Shown: in pieces, positions 27,535-37,240 of the stretch | Position numbering within the stretch: the stretch's first letter is position 1 | How the letters are laid out: the number at the start of each line of letters is the position of its first letter | Assembly (NCBI GenBank): GCA_017475745.1 | Contig: JAFVEZ010000031.1 | Coordinates: forward strand, 1-64,000 | Source: Selenomonadaceae bacterium | GTDB lineage: Bacteria; Bacillota; Negativicutes; Selenomonadales; Selenomonadaceae | Direction of reading: 5' to 3' | DNA: 64,000 nucleotides | Translations under genes and position numbers: made by a program | The notes under the pieces: generated by a model | What the model saw: only the letters and a program-made list of their open reading frames with translations | What the model was told of the DNA's origin: nothing | Database searches by the model: none

Positions 27535-29464
27535 TTTTTCTCTCCAATTTCCGCAGTGCTGTCAAATGTTTTAGTATCTCCTCAAAATGACTGCTCTTTT
27601 CCAAATCGGTGTTATTATCTTCACGAGCAGAACGATACAATAGATTGTTCAGCCTATTTTGTATATGATTTCTGACGATTGGTTCGTCAATGATCTCACT
27701 TTGGCGCAACAACTCTTCATAAAACGTTGAAATATCAGTAAACTTGTTGTCTGTAGCTGTAAACTTTTTTTCAAATTCGTCAAGTTTTTTCAATAACTTA
27801 TCGACGTACTGTTTGGAAAATTCACCACAAGGAAAAGTTATAAAGAATGATTCCTTCATTATGTCGTTAATGTTGCTCATGAAGCCAAATTCAGCTAGAC
27901 GAAAAGAGATTTTCTTGTCATCTCTTCGTTCGCAACAATGAATATGTTGTCGAGGAATATCAGAAAGTATTATCGGCGAGTGAGTGGTAATGATGATTTG
28001 ATAGTAATAGTCCGAAAAGGGTGGTTCATTCAAGATAGTTGTCAAGGTCGACACAAGTTGTCTTGACCATTCTGGATGAAATGAACAATCCGGCTCATCA
28101 AGAAGCAAGATACAGGACCTTCCTGTGGTTTCTCTTGAAACGTTCGGCCATACGCTCAAGCCTTTGTAAATGGTGGCATAAAGGTTTATAAGTTCCATTT
28201 CTCCAGAACTCATCTGTCCGTAACTTACCTCGAAGAATCTCATATGGTTCAAAAAAGGTGCATCGTCCTCATTTGGATTATCATGGATAGTTCCAAGATA
28301 ATCATTGTATTCGTCCAAAAGTGCCAAAAATGCCCAAACTGAATCAGCTTTATCATCATTCATAGGTACTCTAATAGTTTTGTCTTCAATAAAAAAATAT
28401 TGCGGTGCTATTCCTTCAAGAGCAACACAAACGGCAGTCACTATATAACCATTTACTTCTTGCTTGGCCGTCAATTTCTCAATAGCTCCTAGCAAGTATT
28501 TTTTGCGTGACGAATAATCATAGAGATTTTCTTCGTCATGATATTCCGATTGAAAATTATTCTTCTGTATTAGTGATACTAATGTCATTTCCAAGTAATG
28601 TATAATGAAGTAGCGGCGAATGTCTTCAGCTTCATATTTATAACCAAGTATTTCAAAAGATATAGGTTCTGGCCAAAGTATACCAGTTTTACCATATATT
28701 GCCAACGAACGCATTTTAATTGCATCATTATTCAATTCAAGGACATTGACATCATCTTTCATTCGTATGGTCAACCGTGAAGCCATTGGGACAATTTCCA
28801 TATTGCCTGGCAAAGTTTCTTCTAATGTCGCCTTTCGCAAATATTCAAACACACCAACATAACCAGGCGAAGAAAGATAACTTCGATATGCAAGAAGTTC
28901 TACGCCTGCAATGGATTTTCGTCTTACTCTTCGCGTATACCAAGAGCGACTATTTGTAGCATCATATAACATGTACAGGCAATGAAAATCTTCTTGCCGC
29001 ATTGTATCAAAATAACCGTCTATTTTATTTGTCTCGAAGTCATAAGAAAACCAAACAGAATATTGAGGTTTTAACCAGCCAGCAGAGTCTAACAATTTCA
29101 AAACTTTATTGTTGTAGCCTTCAATGGCAAATTTATTATCCTGCAAATGATAGACGGCAAACCAGTTTTTCTTATGATCTTTATCACCATTATATTCACT
29201 CAGACCAAACTCGTTTATTCTGTCTCCAGTATTCAAGCCCAAAAGATTCATGATGCTGCTTTTACCGCTACCATTACGCCCAACTAACAAATCTATACCA
29301 AGAATATTTCTTCCATACATTGCCGTCAATACAGTATCTCTCTTGTTGATAACTAACTCTTTAGTGTGGCTATTATATGAGATATCATAGTCATCGGCAA
29401 AATTTAAACATTGATTTGAAATGTCACGACCAATATCGCCTATCCAAACAAACAACAATCTCAT
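27527..29464 (-). CDS. AAA/ABC-type ATPase of a Septu-like defence pair (PtuA-like)
   Basis: 645 residues. The ATP site is complete: Walker A GRNGSGKSS (62-70), signature SYGQMSSGEMELI, Walker B CILLLDEPDCSFHPE, and a THSP switch His. The centre is a long helical insertion. The architecture is the OLD/RecF-like ATPase of defence systems. ATG 29464 has GGAGG seven bases upstream. It follows hypF on the same strand after 45 bases with no terminator visible, so it may be read from the hypF transcript. With the overlapping HNH gene it forms a two-gene system. No reverse transcriptase or TOPRIM domain is seen. Confidence 0.75.
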   Translation of the reverse strand: MRLLFVWIGDIGRDISNQCLNFADDYDISYNSHTKELVINKRDTVLTAMYGRNILGIDLLVGRNGSGKSSIMNLLGLNTGDRINEFGLSEYNGDKDHKKNWFAVYHLQDNKFAIEGYNNKVLKLLDSAGWLKPQYSVWFSYDFETNKIDGYFDTMRQEDFHCLYMLYDATNSRSWYTRRVRRKSIAGVELLAYRSYLSSPGYVGVFEYLRKATLEETLPGNMEIVPMASRLTIRMKDDVNVLELNNDAIKMRSLAIYGKTGILWPEPISFEILGYKYEAEDIRRYFIIHYLEMTLVSLIQKNNFQSEYHDEENLYDYSSRKKYLLGAIEKLTAKQEVNGYIVTAVCVALEGIAPQYFFIEDKTIRVPMNDDKADSVWAFLALLDEYNDYLGTIHDNPNEDDAPFLNHMRFFEVSYGQMSSGEMELINLYATIYKGLSVWPNVSRETTGRSCILLLDEPDCSFHPEWSRQLVSTLTTILNEPPFSDYYYQIIITTHSPIILSDIPRQHIHCCERRDDKKISFRLAEFGFMSNINDIMKESFFITFPCGEFSKQYVDKLLKKLDEFEKKFTATDNKFTDISTFYEELLRQSEIIDEPIVRNHIQNRLNNLLYRSAREDNNTDLEKSSHFEEILKHLTALRKLERKND

Positions 29465-29509
29465 AACCAAACCTCCGTCAAAATACAGCCGTTGCTTTAG
29501 GATTAATCA

Positions 29510-31750
29510 TCAAGAATTGTCAAAATGAGCTTCCATGCACTGTCCTAGTGCTATACCGCCATCGTTGGGTGGAATCATCTTATGGCGAAGGACTTTAAAG
29601 TTTAGTGAGGTCAGTCTTTCCATTGTCAGTGTTAAAAGTAAGGTATTCTGAAAGACACCACCAGACAGTGCCACAGTTGAGATTTTTGATTTGTCTCTGA
29701 TTTTTTGGCAAGTATTGGCAATGTAACTTGCAAGTGCAGCATGGAAGGCAAAGGCAAGCTTACTTGTGTCTTCACCGTTCAGCCGCCGATTCAAGAGATC
29801 AGCGAATATAGCTCTTGTTGAGGAACTATTAATCAAATTTACGTTAGTGGCTCCACATTCTGCCTTATATTGAAGCTTCATGGCTGCTTCACCCTCAAAG
29901 GTTGATTTAGTGCAAATGCCGAGAAGCGCACTCACTGCATCGAATAATCTGCCAGCACTTGTTGATTTAATGCAGTTGACATTATTATGAATCATATATA
30001 ATTGTCCGTTGATCTTACTCTCATCAATGAGACTGAGCTTGGCGGCAATTTTTTTTGTCTCATTGACATCACCAACGACATCAAGGATCATCGCAGCAGC
30101 AATCCTCCAGCCTTCAACAGAGGATTTATCGCCACCCGCTTGAATAAATGGCGCGATTGAATCCAAGCGAGTAAAGTTTTTAACGTCGGCAATCATGAAC
30201 TCGCCACCCCAGATTGTGCCGTCAGTTCCGTAGCCTGTACCGTCAAAGGCAACACCTATTACCGGCTCAGTAAAATCATTCTCCGCTAGACAAGAGAGAA
30301 TATGGGCGTAGTGGTGTTGAACTCTTACAATAGGTATAGCAAGCTCTTTGGCGAATGATTCTGCAATTTGAGTTGAATGATAGCGCGGGTGAAGATCGCA
30401 GGCAACCATATCAGGACTAATCTCCAGCAAATCACTCATTCTATTGATAGAAGATTTGAGTGTCTCAACCGTTCTGAGGTCAGTCAAATCACCAATATAG
30501 GGTGACATGTAAAAAAGACTGCCTTTGCTCAAGCAGAAAGTATTCTTTAATTCTCCGCCAATCGCCAGTACTGATATGGACTTCGCTGTACTAACGCAAA
30601 TCGGTAAAGGTGCATAGCCGCGACTTCGACGGATCATATAAGGTTCATTGTCAACTATATCCATAACGGAATCATCTGAGCGAATCAGAATATCACGGTT
30701 ATGAGTCAGAACAATATCTGCGATTTTCGACAGGTCGCGTCGTGCTTCCTCGTCATTTGTCGCAAGTGGGGCACCAGAGACATTGCCGCTCGTCATCACC
30801 AGAGTTTCTGGAAAGTCGACAACATCATCGGGATAGTCGAATATGAGTAGATGTAGTGGAGTATACGGAAGCATCACGCCTAACTTGTGATTATTAGGTG
30901 CAACATTCTCGGCAACGTCCATGAAATATTCTTTCGGCAGCAGTACAATCGGCTTCTGATGTCCGTTGACTATATGCGTTGACAAATAATCCAGAGACTT
31001 TGCCATCACTGCAAAAGGCTTATGAGGGCGATATTTACGTTCACGAAGGCGCTTTACGGCTTCAAAGTTTGTTGCATCACAAGCGAGGTGGAACCCACCA
31101 ATACCCTTGATTGCAGCTATGCCACCGTTCTTTATGATTTTTCTAACCTTAGTGATTGCTTCGGCGCCACGTTCCTTACCGTCAAGAATATAAACTGCCG
31201 GTCCGCAGTCGTTGCAGCAGACCGGCTGGGCGTCATAACGTCTTGAAACAGGATTGTAATACTCCTCACGACATTCATTACACATTGGAAAAACACTCAT
31301 GCTTGTTCGTTCGCGATCGTAAGGCATTTCTTTCATGATCGTCAAGCGAGGGCCACAATCAGTACAGTTAATGAACGGGTGGAGATAGCGTCGATTATTC
31401 TTGTCGAAGAGTTCATCTTTACACTTATCGCAAATGCCAATATCCGGCGATACGAATATAGTACCCTGCTCTCGTTCACTTTCAACGATTTGAAAATCCT
31501 CATATACTCCATTTGTCTCGTTGATCGTTGTCACAGCAATATCAACTATCACTGCACGAGGTGGCGCTTCATTCTCAATAGCTTTACAAAACAAATTCAC
31601 AACACTCTCAGAACCTTGAACGAGAATCTCGACGTAAGGGCCACGGTTGGCAACGGTGCCCTTGAGATTGAAGCGATTTGCAAGGCGATCAATGAATGGA
31701 CGAAAGCCAACGCCTTGGACTATCCCCAAGACTTTGATTTGATATAACAA
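29510..31750 (-). CDS. hypF: Carbamoyltransferase HypF
   Basis: Makes the cyanide ligand precursor for [NiFe] hydrogenases by transferring a carbamoyl group to HypE. Domains in order: acylphosphatase (IVQGVGFRPFIDRLANRF), two zinc-finger units (CDKCKDEL, NCTDCGP, CNECREEY, CCNDCGP), a YrdC-like domain (MTSGNVSGAP), and the Kae1-like carbamoyltransferase (VQHHYAHI, GVAFDGTGYG). TTG 31750 has GAGGTGA at normal spacing; a GTG three codons earlier overlaps that site. No other hyp or hydrogenase genes are in the window. Confidence 0.95.
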   Translation of the reverse strand: MLYQIKVLGIVQGVGFRPFIDRLANRFNLKGTVANRGPYVEILVQGSESVVNLFCKAIENEAPPRAVIVDIAVTTINETNGVYEDFQIVESEREQGTIFVSPDIGICDKCKDELFDKNNRRYLHPFINCTDCGPRLTIMKEMPYDRERTSMSVFPMCNECREEYYNPVSRRYDAQPVCCNDCGPAVYILDGKERGAEAITKVRKIIKNGGIAAIKGIGGFHLACDATNFEAVKRLRERKYRPHKPFAVMAKSLDYLSTHIVNGHQKPIVLLPKEYFMDVAENVAPNNHKLGVMLPYTPLHLLIFDYPDDVVDFPETLVMTSGNVSGAPLATNDEEARRDLSKIADIVLTHNRDILIRSDDSVMDIVDNEPYMIRRSRGYAPLPICVSTAKSISVLAIGGELKNTFCLSKGSLFYMSPYIGDLTDLRTVETLKSSINRMSDLLEISPDMVACDLHPRYHSTQIAESFAKELAIPIVRVQHHYAHILSCLAENDFTEPVIGVAFDGTGYGTDGTIWGGEFMIADVKNFTRLDSIAPFIQAGGDKSSVEGWRIAAAMILDVVGDVNETKKIAAKLSLIDESKINGQLYMIHNNVNCIKSTSAGRLFDAVSALLGICTKSTFEGEAAMKLQYKAECGATNVNLINSSSTRAIFADLLNRRLNGEDTSKLAFAFHAALASYIANTCQKIRDKSKISTVALSGGVFQNTLLLTLTMERLTSLNFKVLRHKMIPPNDGGIALGQCMEAHFDNS

Positions 31751-31768
31751 ATTCTTCACCTCATTGAT

Positions 31769-33781
31769 CTAAGGTGCGAAGTAGACCTTGACAGTGGTGC
31801 CACTCTCGACGACAGAATTTGCTTCAATGCTCTGCTCAACAGCAAACCCACTGCCGTCGCTTTCAAACCTCAACCCTGCATTATTCGCCAATCTCGCCGC
31901 TTCACGAATACTTCGACCGTAAAAGTCCGGCACGACAGAATTACCAACAGCAACGTCAGTTGGTTCAGGTGCTACATATCTATATGATGATCTTTGAGCA
32001 GAACTACCCGCAGCATCACCCTCACCGACATCATCAGGCGATTCGTCGTCCTCATTGGCAGCAGGTGTATCGGAAGGCTCAATTCTCAAGTATCTGAATA
32101 TCTGCGAGAAGATACGACCAGCAACCGGAGCAGCAATCTGTCCACCGTAGAAAGCACCGTAAGGATCATCAATCATCACCAGCAAAGTAAGACGTGGATT
32201 CTCAACCGGTGCAAAGCCACAGAATGAAGCGATATAACGTCCTTCTTGATAACCAAGTTCTTCTTCGCGTATCTTCTGCGCCGTGCCTGTCTTACCAGCT
32301 ATCCTGTAGCCCTTAACTTTAGCCTTGCCGCCGCCGCCTGTTGCAACAACCTGTTCCAATAGACTAACAAGTGTCTTATCCGTTGCCGACTCAATAGAGC
32401 GTCTGACTTCCTCAACGTGAGTCTCACTGAATGTGGTGCCGTTTGCATTCTTAATCATCTTTACGATGTGAGGTTTTAGCAAGACACCATCATTGGCAAC
32501 CGCGCTCATTGCAGTTACGAGTTGGAGCGGTGTCACGGCGATACTTTGACCGATTGCCATAGTTGCTATATCAGAATCAACCATGTAATCCGGATCAAAG
32601 AGGATACCTGCTTCTTCGCCCGGCAACTCAATTCCTGTCGGTTCACCGAAGCCGAAGCTTCTGGCATATTCCGTCATCTTTCTGGCACCCAAATCCAGCC
32701 CGACGAGTGCAAAGCCGGTGTTGAGTGAATTCTTTATGACATCGGTAAAAGTCACTGTGCCGAAGCTTTCGCCGTTCCAGTTCTGTATCTTCTTGCCACT
32801 GACCATGACATAACCAGGATCAACGAATATCTGATTCGGACTCACGACACCTTCCTGGAGAGCTGCGCCTGTAGTGAAAGTCTTAAAGGTAGAACCTGGT
32901 TCGTAAATGAATGACACTGACAAATTCTTCCAAATCTCTTGATCGTAGTCCCAAAATCTGTTTGGATTGTATGAAGGTCTTGAACCCATTGCAAGGACTT
33001 CGCCAGTTTTAGGGTCCATAACGATACAAGTGATTGAGCGCGGAGAGTTCTCAGCCATGGCGCGGTCGAGTTCTTGTTCAACAATGAATTGAATGGCACT
33101 ATCAATGGTGAGCTGAATAGTCTTGCAGAGATCACCTTGATAGCCGTGGCGCACGAATATTGAATCAAGAATCGGTCGATCTTGCCTGTCAGTGTAAAGA
33201 AATGACTCAGTAACCTCACCTTTGATGTACTTGTCGAAGGCCTGCTCAATACCGTCAAGACCTTTATCATCAGTTCCGACAAAGCCCAAGACATTGGCAG
33301 CCAGTACATCGTTGGGATAATATCTCTTCGCTTCGTCGCGGAAGCCTAGACAGACAGCATAACCCTTCTCGCGAATGAGCGTTCGGACTGCTTCATATTC
33401 TGCCTGCTCCATGCGACGCTTGACCCAAGAGAAACCGCCGCCGACACTGATATCCTCCAATATCTCTTCCTCAGTCTTGCCAACAAGAGGAGCTAAATCT
33501 CTTGCAAGCTCTTCAGAATTTTCTACATGATTCGGATCGACGAAGAGAGATTTCGTCATTGTACTAACTGCAAGTTCTCTGCCATTGCGATCTATTATGG
33601 CACCGCGCGGTGATTGGACTAAATAATCTTGTCCGACTTGATATCTCATTCGCTCTGCCAATTCACTGCCTTGTACTAACTGAAGCCAAGCATAACGGCA
33701 AATGACTACGATAATGCCGAACAATAGAACTACCACCAGCCAGCGGATATTGCTCTGTACTTTATTTCTATTTGGTATCAA
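31769..33781 (-). CDS. Class B penicillin-binding protein (FtsI/SpoVD type) with PASTA domain
   Basis: 670 residues: N-terminal membrane helix, dimerisation domain, then the transpeptidase with STFK (active-site Ser), SLN and KTGTA. An acidic Ser/Ala-rich linker follows, then one C-terminal PASTA domain (VPDFYGRSIREAARLANNAGL). It crosslinks septal peptidoglycan. TTG 33781 is preferred, since GAGGTGG is five bases away, over a GTG inside that site. It is the first gene of a transcript that probably includes hypF and the ATPase/HNH pair, an odd combination. Confidence 0.93.
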   Translation of the reverse strand: MIPNRNKVQSNIRWLVVVLLFGIIVVICRYAWLQLVQGSELAERMRYQVGQDYLVQSPRGAIIDRNGRELAVSTMTKSLFVDPNHVENSEELARDLAPLVGKTEEEILEDISVGGGFSWVKRRMEQAEYEAVRTLIREKGYAVCLGFRDEAKRYYPNDVLAANVLGFVGTDDKGLDGIEQAFDKYIKGEVTESFLYTDRQDRPILDSIFVRHGYQGDLCKTIQLTIDSAIQFIVEQELDRAMAENSPRSITCIVMDPKTGEVLAMGSRPSYNPNRFWDYDQEIWKNLSVSFIYEPGSTFKTFTTGAALQEGVVSPNQIFVDPGYVMVSGKKIQNWNGESFGTVTFTDVIKNSLNTGFALVGLDLGARKMTEYARSFGFGEPTGIELPGEEAGILFDPDYMVDSDIATMAIGQSIAVTPLQLVTAMSAVANDGVLLKPHIVKMIKNANGTTFSETHVEEVRRSIESATDKTLVSLLEQVVATGGGGKAKVKGYRIAGKTGTAQKIREEELGYQEGRYIASFCGFAPVENPRLTLLVMIDDPYGAFYGGQIAAPVAGRIFSQIFRYLRIEPSDTPAANEDDESPDDVGEGDAAGSSAQRSSYRYVAPEPTDVAVGNSVVPDFYGRSIREAARLANNAGLRFESDGSGFAVEQSIEANSVVESGTTVKVYFAP

Positions 33782-33810
33782 ATCGTCCACCTCAGTTTAG
33801 ATTTGATACC

Positions 33811-33839
33811 ATTATATCACAAAATTTTCATATTCACAA
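33811..33839 (-). promoter_or_regulatory. Promoter of the penicillin-binding protein gene
   Basis: Minus strand TTGTGA (33834-33839), 17 bases, TATAAT (33811-33816). Confidence 0.65.
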
Positions 33840-33867
33840 ACAGTTTTAACTTTTATATGTAAAAAAA

Positions 33868-33890
33868 GCACTTCCTTATATGGAAATGCT
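33868..33890 (-). terminator. Terminator after dCMP deaminase
   Basis: Stem AGCATTTCC-6nt-GGAAGTGCT on the minus strand followed by a seven-T run. It separates the deaminase transcript from the penicillin-binding protein promoter. Confidence 0.8.
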
Positions 33891-33910
33891 TGTAACTCAA
33901 TCTATATCAG

Positions 33911-34381
33911 TTAATTCTTAATCTCACTAGGCTTGAGACATTTTAATTCACCCGAAGCTGTCTGGAAGACTACATTGGCAATTTTAGCATTTTGTATCAT
34001 TCGCCTGCACAACTTACATGGTTCGCCGGAAGCAATAGAGCCATCAGCGGCATTAATTCCAGCGATGTAGATTGTTGAACCTTCCATCTTGACAGGATCA
34101 GCGTTGATGATAGCATTTTGTTCAGCGTGTACGGCAACACAAAGTTCATAGCGCTCACCTTTGGGCACCTTGAGTCTTTCACGCTCACAAACACCACTGT
34201 CAATGCAATTCACCTCTCCGCGCGGTGAGCCATTATAACCGGCACTGATTATGACATTATCCTTGACAATGACAGCACCATAACGCCGTCTCAGACAGGT
34301 TGCGCGTCGTCCGACAGCCTTGGCAATATCTAAGAAATATTCATTCCAGTCAGGTCTGATATACGTTTTTGTTTCACTCAT
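33911..34381 (-). CDS. dCMP deaminase family protein (ComEB-like)
   Basis: 156 residues. The zinc site is HAEQNAI (His ligand and catalytic Glu) with PCKLC (two Cys ligands). RRRYGAVIVKDNVIISAGYNG and the extra CIDSGVCERE segment are typical of dCMP deaminases (ComEB), which produce dUMP for thymidylate synthesis. It lies directly after the YqgF-like gene (2-base gap). Confidence 0.92.
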   Translation of the reverse strand: MSETKTYIRPDWNEYFLDIAKAVGRRATCLRRRYGAVIVKDNVIISAGYNGSPRGEVNCIDSGVCERERLKVPKGERYELCVAVHAEQNAIINADPVKMEGSTIYIAGINAADGSIASGEPCKLCRRMIQNAKIANVVFQTASGELKCLKPSEIKN

Positions 34382-34383
34382 CT

Positions 34384-34779
34384 TTAATTTTCACTCCTCA
34401 AGAATTTTCTAGCCAATACCTCGGCAGCTATGTCATCAATCGGAACAGGCGGCACTTGCATTGAAATCGGCAATAACCTCCGCCAACTGCGCGGTGGATT
34501 TTTCTTCCAGTAAAGTTTTCTTGCTTCCTCGGTAGTGTGTCGCTCATCAACAACTTCTATGCGAATATTTGGCAAGGTTGATAGTATTCTTTTCTTCGCG
34601 GACTTACTCGTAGTGCCATCGCCTAATACGATTATCTGCAATTCAAATTGGTTTGAGAGTTCAATAAGTACAGATTCTAGTGTTGAAGTTTCGATTACAC
34701 ATTGAGATTTTACATTGCCATCGACGGTCATTACAACTAATCCGCATTTGTCACGCCCTGGATCTATTGCCATTATCAT
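34384..34779 (-). CDS. YqgF/RuvX-like RNase H-fold protein
   Basis: 131 residues with an RNase H-like core: MAIDPGRDKCGLVV (first Asp), IVLGDGTTSKSAKK, VVDERHTTEEAR (Asp-Glu) and a terminal PPVPIDDIAAEVLARK (last Asp pair). The layout matches YqgF-type pre-16S rRNA nucleases and Holliday resolvase homologues, but the sequence looks divergent and may be the second paralogue common in Negativicutes. It lies between DUF3084 and dCMP deaminase in a tightly packed operon. Confidence 0.72.
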   Translation of the reverse strand: MIMAIDPGRDKCGLVVMTVDGNVKSQCVIETSTLESVLIELSNQFELQIIVLGDGTTSKSAKKRILSTLPNIRIEVVDERHTTEEARKLYWKKNPPRSWRRLLPISMQVPPVPIDDIAAEVLARKFLRSEN

Positions 34780-34784
34780 TTTAC

Positions 34785-36017
34785 TTATGCCTTCTTTGAC
34801 TTCAACTGCTCGAACTTTATGACCAATCGTAAAGGTCCTATTGTCTCTGTTGTATCTCTTGCATAGGCTGTTAGTACTATCAAGCCATTGGCTTTTGAGA
34901 CTGCATCGACAATTTGATAGAACTGTGAAGCTTCCATAACACCGACTGCTCCGGTTATTGGGTCTGATAAGACACCTTTTGTCGCTGCTGAATGATTGAC
35001 TTCAGTAAGGAAGTGTCTGACCACCTGTTCGGCCTCGACACCCTCTTGGATTTCATAAGCCTTGGAGACTATAAACTCGTCTTTATCGTAAATTTTACTG
35101 TTTTTGTATAGTTCAAGACTGGTACGAACTGGTTCGCCGCGCATCAAATTACCTGCTGCGACCATTCTCAGCACTACATCTTGGCTACTTTCGGAGATAG
35201 CCTTCACCGCTTCAGAGAGTTCGGGTTGATATATCCAGACGGAATGATCAGCAGTATTGCCTACACGTCCGGAGACATTGTTAGTCGCGGTATTTGCCAA
35301 TTCGTCTATATCTCTTACAACATCTTCGGTAGGACGATTGCCCTTGATGACAGCACTTGCAAGGATTTCACCTGCACGAAAGACTATATCACCCTCACGA
35401 ATAGCAGTAAGACCGTTTCGGAGATTTTCGTTGCGCTTCTCAAGATTTTGATTATCGGTTTTCAATTCTTCATTGTTAGCGGATAATTCGGTATTACTCT
35501 TGGTTAATGTCTCATTGTCTTTTGTAAGCTTCTCATTATTGCCGCTCAAGAGTTCATTATCGGTGATTAACCGTGCATTTGATAATTCAAGTTTCTCGTT
35601 GCCTTCTTTGAGACGATCTGATTCTTCCTTTAGTTGGATTTGTTCTTTCTTCAATTCCTCAACTTCAACTTTAGATTTTTCTAAATCGCTATTAGCCTGT
35701 TGATACTTATTCTTGGTGAGAATTAATTCATTAGAGAGATCATCAAGCTCAAACTGTTTAGAAGCAAGATTAGCATTGAGTTCTTCCATACCAAAGAGCG
35801 CGGTACGAACATTGTCGGAAGCTATGGACATTATACCTATTGTAAGGGTAGTTATAAAAATTCCTGTTATGACTGTTATGACGTTTGAGGTGTGGCGCGG
35901 TCTCAATCCAAAGATTGACAATCGCTTCTTACCAATTTTGGTACCAACTATATCACCAATAAAGGCGATTGCTCCACCGGTTACAGCCAGCGCAGCTATT
36001 AAATATAATCCATACAT
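34785..36017 (-). CDS. DUF3084 coiled-coil membrane protein
   Basis: 410 residues. Two N-terminal membrane helices (about 4-25 and 46-67) flank GTKIGKKRLSIFGLRPRHTSN, the DUF3084 signature. A long coiled coil of repeated Leu-Glu-Lys heptads follows (about 80-200; NEKLTKDNETLTKSNTELS), then a globular C-terminal domain. The function is unknown; an envelope role is likely from topology. It is the first gene of a transcript with the YqgF-like and deaminase genes. Confidence 0.85.
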   Translation of the reverse strand: MYGLYLIAALAVTGGAIAFIGDIVGTKIGKKRLSIFGLRPRHTSNVITVITGIFITTLTIGIMSIASDNVRTALFGMEELNANLASKQFELDDLSNELILTKNKYQQANSDLEKSKVEVEELKKEQIQLKEESDRLKEGNEKLELSNARLITDNELLSGNNEKLTKDNETLTKSNTELSANNEELKTDNQNLEKRNENLRNGLTAIREGDIVFRAGEILASAVIKGNRPTEDVVRDIDELANTATNNVSGRVGNTADHSVWIYQPELSEAVKAISESSQDVVLRMVAAGNLMRGEPVRTSLELYKNSKIYDKDEFIVSKAYEIQEGVEAEQVVRHFLTEVNHSAATKGVLSDPITGAVGVMEASQFYQIVDAVSKANGLIVLTAYARDTTETIGPLRLVIKFEQLKSKKA

Positions 36018-36067
36018 TTTTGAGCCTGCTTTTCAATACAATACATATAATTTATTTTTGCGTTTAC

Positions 36068-36096
36068 ATTATAATTGAATAGACTCAAACTGTAAA
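36068..36096 (-). promoter_or_regulatory. Promoter of the DUF3084 operon
   Basis: Minus strand TTTACA (36091-36096), 17 bases, TATAAT (36068-36073). Confidence 0.65.
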
Positions 36097-36134
36097 TAGT
36101 GAATTTATCATTATTGCAATTTATCAAATAAAAA

Positions 36135-36150
36135 AGCAGTGCTAACTGCT
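36135..36150 (-). terminator. Terminator after pilT
   Basis: Stem AGCAGT-TAGC-ACTGCT on the minus strand followed by TTTTTTATTTG. Confidence 0.8.
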
Positions 36151-36213
36151 ATATATTAATAAACTTAACCAGATAGTACAGTCTACCTTCCACTGATTAC
36201 TGGAATTGGACAT

Positions 36214-37218
36214 CTATTTGCGAAGTTGATTCTCATTCACCACCGACATCAATTTTTGTAGAGCTACTTGCATTGTTTGCATGCCAAGTGCTTTACCACT
36301 CAACATCACTGACGGAAGCTGCACATATTTGCCTTGTCGGATCAAATTAGTTGAAGCGGACGTTGAGAGCAAAACTTCAGTTGCACTGACTCTACCTCCA
36401 CCAATCCTTGGCAATAACTGTTGTGAGAATATACCAATGAATACATCAGCAAATTGATCTCTCACGGCATCACGCTGGACTATTGGGAACATTGACTCAA
36501 CGCGCATTGCAGTTTCCGCGGCACCGCTAGTGTGCAATGTACCAAGTACAAATATTCCTGCCGCCGCTGCTTCCATTGCCATTGCCATGGTCTCACAGTC
36601 GCGAATCTCACCTACCAGCAGGACATCAGGCATCTCACGAAGAGCACTCTTCAGCGCTTGTGGGAACGATACAAAGTCGCGTCCAAGTTCACGCTGACTG
36701 ATAAAACACTTATCGCTGATATGCTCAAACTCAATCGGGTCTTCAAGCGTTAGTATATGACATGCACGCTTCTGAGTGATTGCATTGATAAATGACGCCA
36801 AAGTCGTTGACTTGCCGGAGCCTGTCTTACCGGTAACAAGCAACAATCCTTGAGTAGTATCTATCATCTTGTAAAGTGCTTCAGGCACTCCGAGTTCCTT
36901 GAGAGTTGGGATAACTGCTGGAATCAATCTGAAAGCAATGGACAGCATATCACGTTGATAATAGACATTGCTGCGGAATCGGCGAGACTCATACTTGAAT
37001 GAGAAGTCCAGCTCTCTCTGTTGGACAAGCCGTCTATACTGCTCTTCAGATAAAATTTTTTTCAAGAACTCTTCAATAACTTCTGCTGTTATTAATGTCT
37101 CGGAAGCGATGTTGAGTTCACCGTCTTTCCGAAAGAACGCCTTCTGTCCTATTGTTACATGAAGATCAGATACTTCCAGTTCAATAGCCTTGCTCATCAG
37201 TTCGTTTAATATTTCCAT
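36214..37218 (-). CDS. pilT: Type IV pilus retraction ATPase PilT
   Basis: 334-residue hexameric ATPase that depolymerises type IV pili for twitching and DNA uptake. Visible are Walker A TGKTGSGKST, the Asp box ILTLEDPIEFEH, Walker B MPDVLLVGEIRDCETM, and the His box GTLHTSGAAETAMR. ATG 37218 follows GGAG at nine bases. It lies 20 bases after prfC on the same strand. Confidence 0.95.
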   Translation of the reverse strand: MEILNELMSKAIELEVSDLHVTIGQKAFFRKDGELNIASETLITAEVIEEFLKKILSEEQYRRLVQQRELDFSFKYESRRFRSNVYYQRDMLSIAFRLIPAVIPTLKELGVPEALYKMIDTTQGLLLVTGKTGSGKSTTLASFINAITQKRACHILTLEDPIEFEHISDKCFISQRELGRDFVSFPQALKSALREMPDVLLVGEIRDCETMAMAMEAAAAGIFVLGTLHTSGAAETAMRVESMFPIVQRDAVRDQFADVFIGIFSQQLLPRIGGGRVSATEVLLSTSASTNLIRQGKYVQLPSVMLSGKALGMQTMQVALQKLMSVVNENQLRK

Positions 37219-37240
37219 CAATTCATGCTCCGAATATCAG

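Noticed and set aside
26608-29464. Retron or OLD/Gabija system
   Set aside because: No reverse transcriptase or ncRNA, and no TOPRIM or UvrD-like helicase; the partner is an HNH protein.
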